A program made the position numbers and the translations under genes. Positions 17,509 through 26,209 of a stretch of DNA of 64,000 bases are shown one piece after another (the stretch's first letter is position 1; each line of letters begins with the position of its first letter). Source of the DNA: Balneolaceae bacterium. GTDB lineage: Bacteria > Bacteroidota > Rhodothermia > Balneolales > Balneolaceae. The stretch is from contig JAXHMM010000006.1 of NCBI GenBank assembly GCA_034521445.1, forward strand, positions 558,001 through 622,000. The letters are read 5' to 3'. The notes under the pieces are model-generated. The model did no database searches. It saw only the letters and a program-made list of their open reading frames with translations, and was not told where the DNA came from.

Positions 17509-18682
17509 GGTGAATATCCACGCTCCGCGTTTATTCCTGCGGCTGCGCGGCAGGGCGGCTGCCCTGCTGGCGGCCCTGTTGCTGTCGGCCGCGCCCCTGC
17601 GCGCCCAGGTGCTTCCTGGTCCGGTAGGTGCCGACTCTCTCAGCTCTACCCTGGTGCCCGTGATCGCCTACAGCTCCGACGAGGGCTGGGTAGGGGGCGC
17701 CGTCTACAGCCGCATCAGCTACCGGGGAGATGACGAGCCTTTTCACAGCTATCTGCAGGCTTCGGCGCTCGTTTCCACCAAAGGTTTTGTGGAGATCCAG
17801 GCCCGGCGTGAACAGCTGACTACCTTCGGGCGCAGCCTGCGCAGCGAGGCGGAGATTTTCCTGAATCGCTATGCCTTCAATAACTATTTCGGGGTAGGCA
17901 ACACCACCACCTTCTCACGCGACCGATGGGATGACGAATACTATTTCTTCGACGATCTGGGCGTGGGCGGGGCTTTCCGGCTGCGTCATCCCCTGCACCG
18001 GAGGGAAGAGTCGCGGCTGGACCTGAGCATGGGACTGGCCTCCGAATATCACATCTCCTATGTGCGCAAGGAGGACTCCAGGTTTTTCCAGGCACGCCCC
18101 AACGGCGACGAAGGCGGATGGGTGAACCTGCTGGAGTCAGGCCTGATCTGGGAGAACCGCGACAGCGAATTTGACCCCCGGCGCGGCGCGCGCTTCGATC
18201 TGAAGGTTCGTTTTGCTCCTCACGGGCTGAGCGACTTCGACTTCACCACCGTCCGCCTCACCATGCGCCACTATTTCCGCCTGTTGGGCTTTGTCACGGT
18301 GGCCCAGCGCCTGCAGGGACGCCACGCCGGCGGGGATGTGCCCTACTGGGAGCTCTCCCGGCTGGGCGACGACCACACCCTGCGGGGTTTTCCCCTGAAC
18401 CGTTTCCAGGGGCGCTCCTCCCTCTCCTACACGCTGGAGCTGCGCACCTGGCTGGTCGAGTTTCCCGCCTACGGCCTGAAATTCGGAGGACAGCTTTTCA
18501 CCGACACGGGCCGGGTGTTTACCTCCGAAGATGATACGGGCGACCTTCTGGAGGATTACCACCAGACCTTCGGTTTCGGGGGCGCCATGTCGGCCTTCAA
18601 TCCCGATTTCATCCTGCGGGGCGACATAGGTTTTTCTGAGGATATGGTGCGTCTTTATATTGGGATCGGCTACATGTTCTGA
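17486..18682 (+). CDS. Omp85/BamA-superfamily outer-membrane beta-barrel protein
   Basis: 398 residues: signal peptide (A-A-A-L-L-A-A-L-L-L-S-A-A-P-L-R-A-Q, cleavage near residue 40), then beta-barrel sequence with alternating hydrophobic residues and a terminal aromatic (G-Y-M-F). Two Omp85 hallmarks are present: N-R-D-S-E-F-D-P-R-R-G-A-R-F and the L-R-G-F-P strand motif near residue 310. There are no POTRA domains, so this is a surface-antigen (D15) barrel-only type rather than BamA. A GTG at 17510 is a plausible alternative start and would give a cleaner signal peptide. Confidence 0.85.
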   Translation: MKVCWKRKVNIHAPRLFLRLRGRAAALLAALLLSAAPLRAQVLPGPVGADSLSSTLVPVIAYSSDEGWVGGAVYSRISYRGDDEPFHSYLQASALVSTKGFVEIQARREQLTTFGRSLRSEAEIFLNRYAFNNYFGVGNTTTFSRDRWDDEYYFFDDLGVGGAFRLRHPLHRREESRLDLSMGLASEYHISYVRKEDSRFFQARPNGDEGGWVNLLESGLIWENRDSEFDPRRGARFDLKVRFAPHGLSDFDFTTVRLTMRHYFRLLGFVTVAQRLQGRHAGGDVPYWELSRLGDDHTLRGFPLNRFQGRSSLSYTLELRTWLVEFPAYGLKFGGQLFTDTGRVFTSEDDTGDLLEDYHQTFGFGGAMSAFNPDFILRGDIGFSEDMVRLYIGIGYMF

Positions 18683-18766
18683 ATCCGACGCGCCTGTGTT
18701 GCGGGCATGCGCCGGACACACCTGCGATGACCGAACAAACATTTAAAAAAAGACAGCTTCCAAGAT

Positions 18767-19543
18767 ATGCCGCTTGTACTGCTGACCGCTGCCGAAGAAG
18801 ACGTTGAGGAGACGCTGGAAAAACTATCCGCGTCTGACCTGAATGCCCTGCACTTGCCCCTGGAGCGCTACGTGCCGGTGGAGGCGGAGGAGAAGACCGA
18901 AGAGCTGCTGGGCCGCCTGGACGAATTTGAGCAGATCGCCTACGGCAGCCTTCGCAACGCCCGTTTTTTCCTGGAGGCGGTGCGCGAACGGGGGCTCCTC
19001 GAAGAGGTTCGAGGCCGTGTAAATCTGGCGGTGAACCCGCGCACGGCTTCCTGGCTGGAGGAGCGGGATGTGCCGGCTATCTGCGCCGACCTTAACGCCT
19101 TGGGGCAGTCCGGCGACGGCGGGTCCCGGGGCGGCCGGGCCATCGACCTGATGGAGTTCCTGCTGCGACTGCGGCGCACCGGACCCACCCTCTATCCCTG
19201 TGGGTTGGAGACCCCCGAAGAGCTGCCTGGCCTGTTGCGGGAGCTCGATATGCCGGTGGAGGAGCTGGTGCTGTTCAGAAGCAAGGGACCTGGTGAGGAC
19301 CGGCTGGAGGCTTACCGGACCCGGCTTGCGGAACGCCCACCCGACGCAGTGGTCTTTCACTCGCGGCGTGCGGTGGTACGCACCCTGGCCGCCTTCCCGG
19401 AGCTTGACCTGGATGCGGCCACCTTGGTGACGGCCGATACCGGCATCACGCAGAAGCTGCGCGAGGAGGGCGCGGAGGCCGATCTGGAGGCCGGCGGCAG
19501 CTGGGAGAGTATTGTGGAGAAGCTGGCCGGGGCTTGGGGATAA
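18767..19543 (+). CDS. Second uroporphyrinogen-III synthase-like (HEM4) protein
   Basis: 258 residues with the two-lobe HemD pattern: V-L-L-T-A near the start, I-A-Y-G-S-L-R-N-A-R-F-F (position of the S-x-N-A-V motif), T-L-Y-P-C-G-L-E-T in the hinge, V-V-F-H-S-R-R-A-V-V-R and L-V-T-A-D-T-G-I-T-Q-K-L. It lies 15 kb from the real hemD, in no hem cluster, and several conserved HemD positions differ. It could be an alternative synthase, a siroheme/cobalamin-branch paralogue or a non-catalytic member of the fold. Confidence 0.6.
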   Translation: MPLVLLTAAEEDVEETLEKLSASDLNALHLPLERYVPVEAEEKTEELLGRLDEFEQIAYGSLRNARFFLEAVRERGLLEEVRGRVNLAVNPRTASWLEERDVPAICADLNALGQSGDGGSRGGRAIDLMEFLLRLRRTGPTLYPCGLETPEELPGLLRELDMPVEELVLFRSKGPGEDRLEAYRTRLAERPPDAVVFHSRRAVVRTLAAFPELDLDAATLVTADTGITQKLREEGAEADLEAGGSWESIVEKLAGAWG

Positions 19544-19586
19544 GAGTTGTAGTGGAATACTCCGCATGAGCCACTGACTCGCATAT

Positions 19587-20012
19587 TCAACGAGTCCAGC
19601 GGACCCGCAATAGTTGTTCGGCCTGGCAGTCGGTTTCCAGGTGTCCCTGGTAGGCCTTGTGCAGGGCGCTGCCGATACGGCGCGCCAGGTGCATGCCGGT
19701 GGTCCGCAGCTGAATTCCCTCTTCCGTACTGTGTATCGCGCCTGGATTCATCATGCGCTCCAGCGGGTATTCCCTGAGCTCCAGGGCCGCGGTGTTACGC
19801 ACAAGGTTCATAATCTCCTCGCGGTGTTCTCGGAAAAAGTCGCCTGAGAGTTCCACCAGCCCAGCCGGATCGTCGTCGGCGATTCGAAGGCAGGCTGGGC
19901 AGGTGTCTTCTCCAGTCTCCGCGGGAATTTCATCCCAGCTCCAGCGTCCCATGCTGAAAAGGGCTCCGCAGGAGCTGCATAGTGTGGGTTCGGCATATGG
20001 TATATCGTCCAT
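19587..20012 (-). CDS. BCAM0308-like zinc-ribbon protein
   Basis: 141 residues. Two C-x-x-C pairs (L-C-S-S-C-G-A-L-F near 11-19 and T-C-P-A-C-L-R-I near 37-44) make an N-terminal zinc ribbon around G-R-W-S-W-D-E-I-P, followed by D-x-P-A-G-x-V-x-L-x-G and a helical C-terminal half. I recognise the BCAM0308 family; its role is not defined. It is 6 bp downstream of a universal stress protein gene on the same strand, so the two are probably co-transcribed. Confidence 0.7.
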   Translation of the reverse strand: MDDIPYAEPTLCSSCGALFSMGRWSWDEIPAETGEDTCPACLRIADDDPAGLVELSGDFFREHREEIMNLVRNTAALELREYPLERMMNPGAIHSTEEGIQLRTTGMHLARRIGSALHKAYQGHLETDCQAEQLLRVRWTR

Positions 20013-20018
20013 GGCCGT

Positions 20019-20864
20019 TTAGTCGGTTTCAGGCCCCACCAGCACAAGCAGGGGACGTTGACCGAACAGTCCCATTTCCCGGGTGCGCGCGGCGCTCAGC
20101 AGGGCGTCAAAAAAGCTTTTTTTGTAGCGCGTCATGATCAGCAGGGAGGTGTCATGTTCGTTCATGAAGGTGTTGATGCCTTCGTGGAAATCTCCATTGT
20201 AGGCCAGGTGCATGGGCAGTTTGGGCTTGCCCGTGGCCTCGGCGGCCAGCGAGCGGAATCCGCGGTAGTCCATTTCGTTACGAAAGGACTTCTCTTCTGC
20301 GATGTGCACCACGCCCAGTTTCGCCTTGAAAAGCTTGGAAAAATCGGCCGTCCACCGCAGAGCCTTGAGGTCGCCCTCTTTGTAGTCGGTGGCAAAGTGG
20401 ATGTTTTGGAAATCATTGAATTGGCTCTCCGGAGGAATGACCATCACCGGAACCGGCGACTGGCTGATGATACCGGAGGCCATGCTGCCCATCAATGCGC
20501 GGTGGGCGTTACCTGCACCCTGCGTGCCCATGACGAGGAGGTCGGGCTTGCGCTCGCGCACCATGTCCAGCAGGTTTACCACCGGGTTGCCGGAGAGGAG
20601 GGAGGTGGTGATTTCCAGATCCCGGTACGTTTCATCCACCATTAACCGGTCCTTTAGCTTTTGGAATCGCTCCCGGGCCTGAGCCGTGACTTCCTGCTTT
20701 TTATCTCTGGAGGAGGGCGCCAGGTCGATCGGTTCTTCGGATACGTGTACTATGGTGAGGGTGGCGCCCGTCCGGCGCGCGATCTCGGCGGCATATGGCA
20801 GGGCTTTTTCGGACGCCTGGGAAAAGTCTGTGGGGAAGTAGATGTTGCGAATCGGTTCTTTCAT
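20019..20864 (-). CDS. Universal stress protein, two tandem UspA domains
   Basis: 281 residues built of two Usp folds (about 1-145 and 150-281). The first opens with I-Y-F-P-T-D-F-S-Q-A-S-E-K-A and ends with the ATP-binding-type sequence M-G-T-Q-G-A-G, then a serine-containing G-S-x-x-S-G-I-x-x-Q-S-P-V-P-V-M-V-I-P. The second lobe is degenerate at this motif. It is cytoplasmic and probably stress-responsive. Co-directional with the BCAM0308 gene; its promoter would lie in the 200-bp gap before the histidine kinase. Confidence 0.9.
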   Translation of the reverse strand: MKEPIRNIYFPTDFSQASEKALPYAAEIARRTGATLTIVHVSEEPIDLAPSSRDKKQEVTAQARERFQKLKDRLMVDETYRDLEITTSLLSGNPVVNLLDMVRERKPDLLVMGTQGAGNAHRALMGSMASGIISQSPVPVMVIPPESQFNDFQNIHFATDYKEGDLKALRWTADFSKLFKAKLGVVHIAEEKSFRNEMDYRGFRSLAAEATGKPKLPMHLAYNGDFHEGINTFMNEHDTSLLIMTRYKKSFFDALLSAARTREMGLFGQRPLLVLVGPETD

Positions 20865-21111
20865 GGTTGTGTCCGTGTGAATTAAAATGATAAAATTGAG
20901 AAGGGTTACCTCACCTTATGAACCGAAAATATACAAGTTGGAAGTACGACCTGGAAGAGTATAACTCGCACGGCCCGTGTGGGGGGATGGATTACGCGGA
21001 TGTGGGGATCAGGGCAGAGTGAACGGTGAGAGGGGGATTCGAAGGTGAGATTTAACAGGTTTTTTATAAATTGAGTTCTTGCAATTCAGTGGCACCTCAA
21101 GAGAAACTGCC

Positions 21112-22533
21112 GTGGCGGAGAATAACGCACTTACCGACATTGATTTCCGGGCCCTGCTCGATCGGGCTCCTCGCCTGTTTATGCTCGTTGATTTCGATGG
21201 AGTCATCCGCTATTGGAACTGGGGCGGGCAGGAGCTCCTCGGTTACGAGCCCGACGAAATGGTGGGTCGGCAAGTCTGGAGCCTTTATCCTGATCGCGGG
21301 GAAGATGTCTTTCGGGAGGACCTGGAGCTGATCCGTTCCGGGCAAACCCTTTCGGCCATCTTTAGGTCCAGGCACAAGAATGGGGATCACCACTGGGTGG
21401 ATGTGAAACGCAGACTCTTCACAGACGGCAGCGACCGGGAGTGGATTCTGGCCTCCGCCAGCGACGTCAGCCGCTATGTGCACACCGAGCGGGAGCTGGA
21501 GCGAAGCGAACAGCGCATGAAGGCTATCATAGACCATACGGTGGAGGGTATCATCACCATAGACACGCGCGGCGCCATCCAGAGTTTCAACAGCTCCGCC
21601 GAGGAGATTTTCGGTTACGAGGAGAGAGAGGTGCTGGGCAGGAACGTGAAGGTGCTCATGCCGCAGCCCTACCGGGGCGAGCACGACGGATATATGGAGA
21701 ACTATCTTCGTACCGGCGAAAAGAGAATCATCGGCATCGGACGGGAGGTGCGGGGCCGCCGCAAGGACGGCAGCGTCTTTCCCATGGAGCTCTCGGTGAG
21801 CGAAATCCGTTTCGAGGACGAGCGCCTCTTTACCGGACTTGTCAAGGATATCAGCCAGCGCCGCCAGCTGGAGAATGAGATCCTGCAGGTGAGTGAGCAT
21901 GAGCGCCAGCGCATCGGACGGGATCTGCACGACGGACTGGGACAGATGCTGACCGGCATCAAGCTCATCTCACAGAACCTGGCCCGCAGGCTGAAAGCCG
22001 ACGGGCTGCCTGCCGCCGACGAGGTGCAGGAGATTTCCGATATGATACAGGAGGCCGATCAGCAGGCCAAGGCACTGGCACACGGACTGGTGGCCATCGA
22101 GCTGGGAGCGGAGGGCTTCCGCGAGGCACTGGCGCGCATGTGCGACCGGGGGGAAAGCATGTTCGACATAACCTGTCATATGGAACTGGAGGAAGAGCTG
22201 GAGGTGACTGATCGGCTGATGGTCACCCACATGTACCGCATTGTGCAGGAGGCCATGCACAATGCCGTTAAGCACGGGCAGGCGAACACCCTATGGGTTC
22301 GTCTGTACCGCTCGGACGGGTTTCTCAGCCTGGAAATCGAAGACAACGGTATGGGATTTGCCCGAGCCGCGGAGAAGGGAGATGAGAAGGGTATCGGTGT
22401 GGACACCATGGACCACCGGGCGCATATCATGGGGGGACGTCTTGAAATAGGTGAGAGTCCCGGGGGAAGAACGCAGGTGCGTGTGACGGTCCCGCTGGCC
22501 GAATTACGACTTACATCCAACGAAGAAGCATAA
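21112..22533 (+). CDS. PAS-PAS sensor histidine kinase with a FixL-like second PAS
   Basis: Soluble two-component kinase of the HisKA_3 (NarX/DesK) type with two PAS domains (about 10-120 and 137-250), a dimerisation helix with phosphorylated His (R-D-L-H-D-G-L-G-Q, about H273) and a C-terminal HATPase (N-A-x-K-H-G, D-N-G-M-G-F). The second PAS reads very like FixL: M-P-Q-P-Y-R-G-E-H-D-G-Y-M and I-I-G-I-G-R. The His and the Arg 20 residues later match FixL's proximal heme ligand and its oxygen-sensing Arg, so heme-based gas sensing is possible (inference). A GTG at 21112 is preferred; the frame is open from a TTG at 21079. The cognate regulator follows 6 bp later. Confidence 0.9.
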   Translation: MAENNALTDIDFRALLDRAPRLFMLVDFDGVIRYWNWGGQELLGYEPDEMVGRQVWSLYPDRGEDVFREDLELIRSGQTLSAIFRSRHKNGDHHWVDVKRRLFTDGSDREWILASASDVSRYVHTERELERSEQRMKAIIDHTVEGIITIDTRGAIQSFNSSAEEIFGYEEREVLGRNVKVLMPQPYRGEHDGYMENYLRTGEKRIIGIGREVRGRRKDGSVFPMELSVSEIRFEDERLFTGLVKDISQRRQLENEILQVSEHERQRIGRDLHDGLGQMLTGIKLISQNLARRLKADGLPAADEVQEISDMIQEADQQAKALAHGLVAIELGAEGFREALARMCDRGESMFDITCHMELEEELEVTDRLMVTHMYRIVQEAMHNAVKHGQANTLWVRLYRSDGFLSLEIEDNGMGFARAAEKGDEKGIGVDTMDHRAHIMGGRLEIGESPGGRTQVRVTVPLAELRLTSNEEA

Positions 22534-22539
22534 AAAACT

Positions 22540-23220
22540 ATGAGCAAAAGCAACTCCTTCAAGAAAGCGATCGCCATCATAGACGACCATCCCATGATGC
22601 GCAAGGGACTGGCAGCCACCCTGGACAGCGAACCGGGATTCGAGGTGGTGGCCCAGTACGAGAAGGGTGAGGAGGCCCTGCAGCATTTCGAGGAGTTGGA
22701 TCCCGACCTGATGATCGTAGATATTTCCCTGCCGGGTATGAACGGGTTGGAGCTGGTCAAACATCTCATCGCCCGCGACGAGGATGCGCGCATTCTGGTG
22801 GTTTCCCGCCACGACGAGAATATCTACGCCGAGCGGGTGATACGCGCAGGTGCCAAGGGCTATGTGATGAAGCTGGAGGCCGGTGACGTGCTGGTTAAAG
22901 CCTGCCGCAAAATTCTCAACGGAGGCATGTACATTAGCGAGGAGGTTAGCGAAAAGCTTCTCATGGGTATGGCCAGGGGACAGAAAGACCTCTCCAAGTC
23001 ACCCATCGACATGTTGAGCGACCGTGAGCTTGAGGTCTTCGAACTGACGGGCAACGGTAACAGCACCCGTGAGATCGCCGAGCAGCTCCACCTGTCAGTG
23101 AAGACGGTGGAGTCGTACCGCGCCCGCATCAAGACCAAGCTCAACCTTGAGAATGCCACCGAGCTGATGGTGCACGCCATCAAATGGGTGGAGAACGAAA
23201 GTCACCTCTCCGGGGATTAA
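22540..23220 (+). CDS. NarL/FixJ-family response regulator
   Basis: 226 residues: receiver domain (acidic pair D15-D16, phosphoacceptor D61 in L-M-I-V-D-I-S-L-P-G, Lys in Y-V-M-K) and a C-terminal LuxR-type HTH (S-D-R-E-L-E-V-F-E-L-T-G-N-G-N-S-T-R-E-I). All phosphorylation residues are intact. It is co-transcribed with the PAS kinase just upstream, and its target genes cannot be read from the window. Confidence 0.95.
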   Translation: MSKSNSFKKAIAIIDDHPMMRKGLAATLDSEPGFEVVAQYEKGEEALQHFEELDPDLMIVDISLPGMNGLELVKHLIARDEDARILVVSRHDENIYAERVIRAGAKGYVMKLEAGDVLVKACRKILNGGMYISEEVSEKLLMGMARGQKDLSKSPIDMLSDRELEVFELTGNGNSTREIAEQLHLSVKTVESYRARIKTKLNLENATELMVHAIKWVENESHLSGD

Positions 23221-23231
23221 GACAGAAGAAG

Positions 23232-24332
23232 ATGGGCGCATCACTTACACTTGGACGGGTAAAGGGCATTAAAATTCGTGTCCACTGGACCTTCTATCTC
23301 CTGTTGGCCTGGATCGTTTTCCTGGAGGTCAGCAGGGGTAGCAGCCTGGAATCCATGCTGTGGAGCGTGGCCTTTATTCTGGTCCTATTTGGTTGCGTGG
23401 TGCTGCATGAACTGGGACACTCCTTGACCGCCATGCGGTTCGGAATATCCACACGGCAGATTACCCTTCTGCCCATAGGTGGGGTGGCCAGCCTGGAAAA
23501 GATGCCTGAGGATCCCTGGGAGGAGCTTCTGGTTGCTCTGGCTGGTCCCGCCGTAAACGTGATCATTGCCCTCGTGCTGTGGATGCTGTTGCCCGTAGGT
23601 GCGTTCTTTTCGCAAAACCCCGAGGCCCTTCAGGAGGCCCTGTCGGTGATCAACGCGGGGAATTTTCTCTACCTTCTCCTGTCGGCCAATCTTCTGCTGG
23701 TGGCGTTCAATATGATTCCCGCTTTTCCGATGGACGGAGGACGCGTGCTGCGGGCACTGCTGGCCATGCGCATGGATCGTGTCCGTGCCACACGCGCAGC
23801 CGCACTGCTGGGACAAGGCCTGGCTGTACTCTTTTTTCTGGTGGGCATCGTCTATAATCCCATTTTGGCATTGGTCGGTGTATTCATCTATTTCGGCGCC
23901 CGCTCGGAAAGTGCCATGGAAGAGCAGATGGTGGTGCTCAGGGGCCGTACCGTTCGCGAAGCGATGATGACCGACGTTACGCTGGTTGATCCGCAGGCCA
24001 CCATCGGGGAGGTGATTGATCTGATCCTCGACGGCACAGAAAGGGATTTCGTGGTTTCCAGCGGCAGGGAGGTGGAGGGCGTGCTTTATGAAACGGATCT
24101 CATACGTGCCTGGCGAAGCCGGGGACAGGACGTGCCCGTGCACGAAGTGATGGTACGCGGGGTAAAGGCTGTTTCGGCCGGCGATCCCCTAAAAGAGGTG
24201 ATCAGCCGACTGCAGGAAGGGCGTTCCTTTCTGCCCGTAGTGGAGGATGGCCGGCCCGTGGGGGCCATCGACACAAACAACCTGAGCGAATTCATCGTCT
24301 TCCGTGCCACAACCGGCATGCGGTCCGCTTGA
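23232..24332 (+). CDS. Site-2 protease (M50) with C-terminal CBS pair
   Basis: 366-residue intramembrane zinc protease. V-L-H-E-L-G-H-S (about 57-64) lies in a transmembrane helix, and the third ligand is in the N-M-I-P-A-F-P-M-D-G-G-R helix. About six hydrophobic helices are followed by two CBS motifs (from T-V-R-E-A-M-M-T-D-V to the end), which usually sense adenine nucleotides. This is the SpoIVFB-like group III architecture. The ATG at 23232 is used because the upstream part overlaps the response regulator and lacks homology. Substrate unknown. Confidence 0.9.
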   Translation: MGASLTLGRVKGIKIRVHWTFYLLLAWIVFLEVSRGSSLESMLWSVAFILVLFGCVVLHELGHSLTAMRFGISTRQITLLPIGGVASLEKMPEDPWEELLVALAGPAVNVIIALVLWMLLPVGAFFSQNPEALQEALSVINAGNFLYLLLSANLLLVAFNMIPAFPMDGGRVLRALLAMRMDRVRATRAAALLGQGLAVLFFLVGIVYNPILALVGVFIYFGARSESAMEEQMVVLRGRTVREAMMTDVTLVDPQATIGEVIDLILDGTERDFVVSSGREVEGVLYETDLIRAWRSRGQDVPVHEVMVRGVKAVSAGDPLKEVISRLQEGRSFLPVVEDGRPVGAIDTNNLSEFIVFRATTGMRSA

Positions 24333-24346
24333 CACATGGGATCCTG

Positions 24347-24760
24347 CTAGTTGTCTTCCACCAGTCCCAGCTCCTTGGCATTGATGCTGTAACGGGTGTG
24401 AGGCACGGCTTCCAGCCGACCGCGGGATATGGGCAAGCCTGTAGCCTTGCAAATGCCGAAGGTGCCGTTTTCGATGCGTTCAAGGGCGTCATCGATCTGC
24501 TGGATGTATTTCATTTCACGTTCGATGAGCTGGTAATTCATATTCGCATTTTCTACCTCCGTGCCCATATCTCCAGCGTGGTGTGCAATGGAGGAGAGAT
24601 CGGCGTCGTCGGCGTCGGCTCCCTCAGAGATACTCTCTCTCAAGGTCTCTATCTCCTCCCCGGCTTTTTTGCGCCTGGAGATTAGCAGGGATCGAAAATG
24701 ATCCAGGTCGTCGGGTGTCATCCATGCGTCGCCTTGTTTGTTCTGGGTCGTTGTGTTCAT
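24347..24760 (-). CDS. TraR/DksA-family protein with a degenerate zinc finger
   Basis: 137 residues: a long N-terminal coiled-coil-like helix (about 16-97) and the family's C-terminal F-G-I-C-K-A-T-G-L-P-I-S-x-x-R-L-E-A-V-P segment. Only one of the four zinc cysteines remains (C104), so the finger cannot bind zinc in the usual way. A similar cysteine-poor form is common in Bacteroidota. It may still bind in the RNA polymerase secondary channel. A paralogue with four cysteines is at 37181-37510. Confidence 0.85.
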   Translation of the reverse strand: MNTTTQNKQGDAWMTPDDLDHFRSLLISRRKKAGEEIETLRESISEGADADDADLSSIAHHAGDMGTEVENANMNYQLIEREMKYIQQIDDALERIENGTFGICKATGLPISRGRLEAVPHTRYSINAKELGLVEDN

Positions 24761-24866
24761 GGCAAGGGAGATTTTAAAGGTGTGTTATGATGTTCTATGC
24801 CCTATATATGAGTTTACGGCTGTTGCAGCCATGGGATATTGGCAAGGCGAGGTGTAGGGCCGGCAC

Positions 24867-26012
24867 TTACATGTCTTCGGCCACGCCTTCGCCTTTCTCA
24901 CCGCGACTCATCACCCAGGTGTAGCGCACCAGGCTGCCGAGACCGAAGAAAAGAAGAAGGAGGTTTATCAGTCCCCCTATCCAGGGCAGATTCACCAGAA
25001 GCCCCAGCAGCAGCATACCCAGAGCGAGTCCCCAGTAGTAGACTGATGTGGAGGTCTCCTCGCGGAAATAGAGAATGAAGGCCGCGCCCAGAATCATGGC
25101 TACCAGCAGGTAGCCGGCCAGCAGGGACAGCCCGTAAAGTACCCAGAGGATGATGGAGAGCGGTATGGTAAAGACCAACACCAGCAGCACCAGCGCCATC
25201 AGGGGAATAAGCAGGAAGCTGGCCAGTCCGATGCCCGTGTTTTTCCAAAATCGCTCGGTGGCAAAGCGCTGCAGGTCCACCGCCGTGCGCTCGAAAATAC
25301 GTATGAGTACCAGACCGCTGATCAGCAGCGACAGGAAGATTCCTCCAGTCCACAGGATGGTGCTCCAGACTGAGGGTTGGTCGACGGTAATGGTCAGATC
25401 GGGCGGCAGGTTGCCCAGGTTTTCCCGGTGTACCGGTTCGCTGCTCCAGATGCTGGTGCTGTATTCGGCCGCGTAATTCTCCCCGAAGGTGACGCCGCTG
25501 CCGTAGATTTCCACGAAGTTCAGGACGGTGCCGTCGAGGTTTATTTCCTCGCCGGCCACGCGAAGGGCACCCCCTACCGTGCCGCTTTCAAAGATTACGG
25601 AGGATCCCGCCAGGAATGCGTTGCCGCCGATCCAGGCGTCGCCGGTGATACGCACCGTTCTTCCCGCAGCGAAGAGGTCGCCCTCAATGCGCCCGTCCAC
25701 CACAACCGTCTCGCCCAGGGCCAGAACCATATCGCCGACGGAGCCGTGGACTGACACGAGTTGGGCGGCCAACAGCGCATCGTCGGAGACGCTGCCGTTG
25801 AGCGTGAGATAGCGCGATGCGGAAAAGAGGTCGTTGTTCAGATGTCCCATCACTTCAACCAGCTGACCCGCCGCAATAATGTTGCCTTCCAGCGAGTCGC
25901 TTTCGTTGATGCGAATGGTGGTTCCCGTCTTGTAGGTCGATTGCGCCTGCATCGGAAATGCCAACAGCGCACCCATGGACAGTATGCCCAGAATGATCAG
26001 CAGTCGTTTCAT
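24867..26012 (-). CDS. Bactofilin-like (polymer-forming) membrane protein
   Basis: 381 residues. A signal sequence (cleavage after Q-A) leads into about 170 residues of short beta repeats such as G-N-I-I-A-A-G-Q-L-V-E-V-M-G and D-L-F-A-A-G-R-T-V-R-I-T-G-D-A-W-I-G-G-N, the right-handed helix pattern of bactofilin/polymer-forming domains. The C-terminal half has four or five transmembrane helices. The layout suggests an envelope scaffold anchored in the inner membrane; the function is unknown. Confidence 0.75.
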   Translation of the reverse strand: MKRLLIILGILSMGALLAFPMQAQSTYKTGTTIRINESDSLEGNIIAAGQLVEVMGHLNNDLFSASRYLTLNGSVSDDALLAAQLVSVHGSVGDMVLALGETVVVDGRIEGDLFAAGRTVRITGDAWIGGNAFLAGSSVIFESGTVGGALRVAGEEINLDGTVLNFVEIYGSGVTFGENYAAEYSTSIWSSEPVHRENLGNLPPDLTITVDQPSVWSTILWTGGIFLSLLISGLVLIRIFERTAVDLQRFATERFWKNTGIGLASFLLIPLMALVLLVLVFTIPLSIILWVLYGLSLLAGYLLVAMILGAAFILYFREETSTSVYYWGLALGMLLLGLLVNLPWIGGLINLLLLFFGLGSLVRYTWVMSRGEKGEGVAEDM

Positions 26013-26209
26013 GATACCCTCCCGTGATTGTGCGGATGCGTCTGATCCGGTCAGCCAGACAGCCGGGAATCGGGCACGTCCCGCGGATTAACTTGTAACG
26101 TTAAGTATAAGCGTCCGCGGGGGGATGTTGGCTCCGCAAATCTCCCGAATATGTGTGGCGTAGTCATGGGCAATGGTGTAAGGGAGGGCCCTACAGGTGG
26201 GAGACGCGT

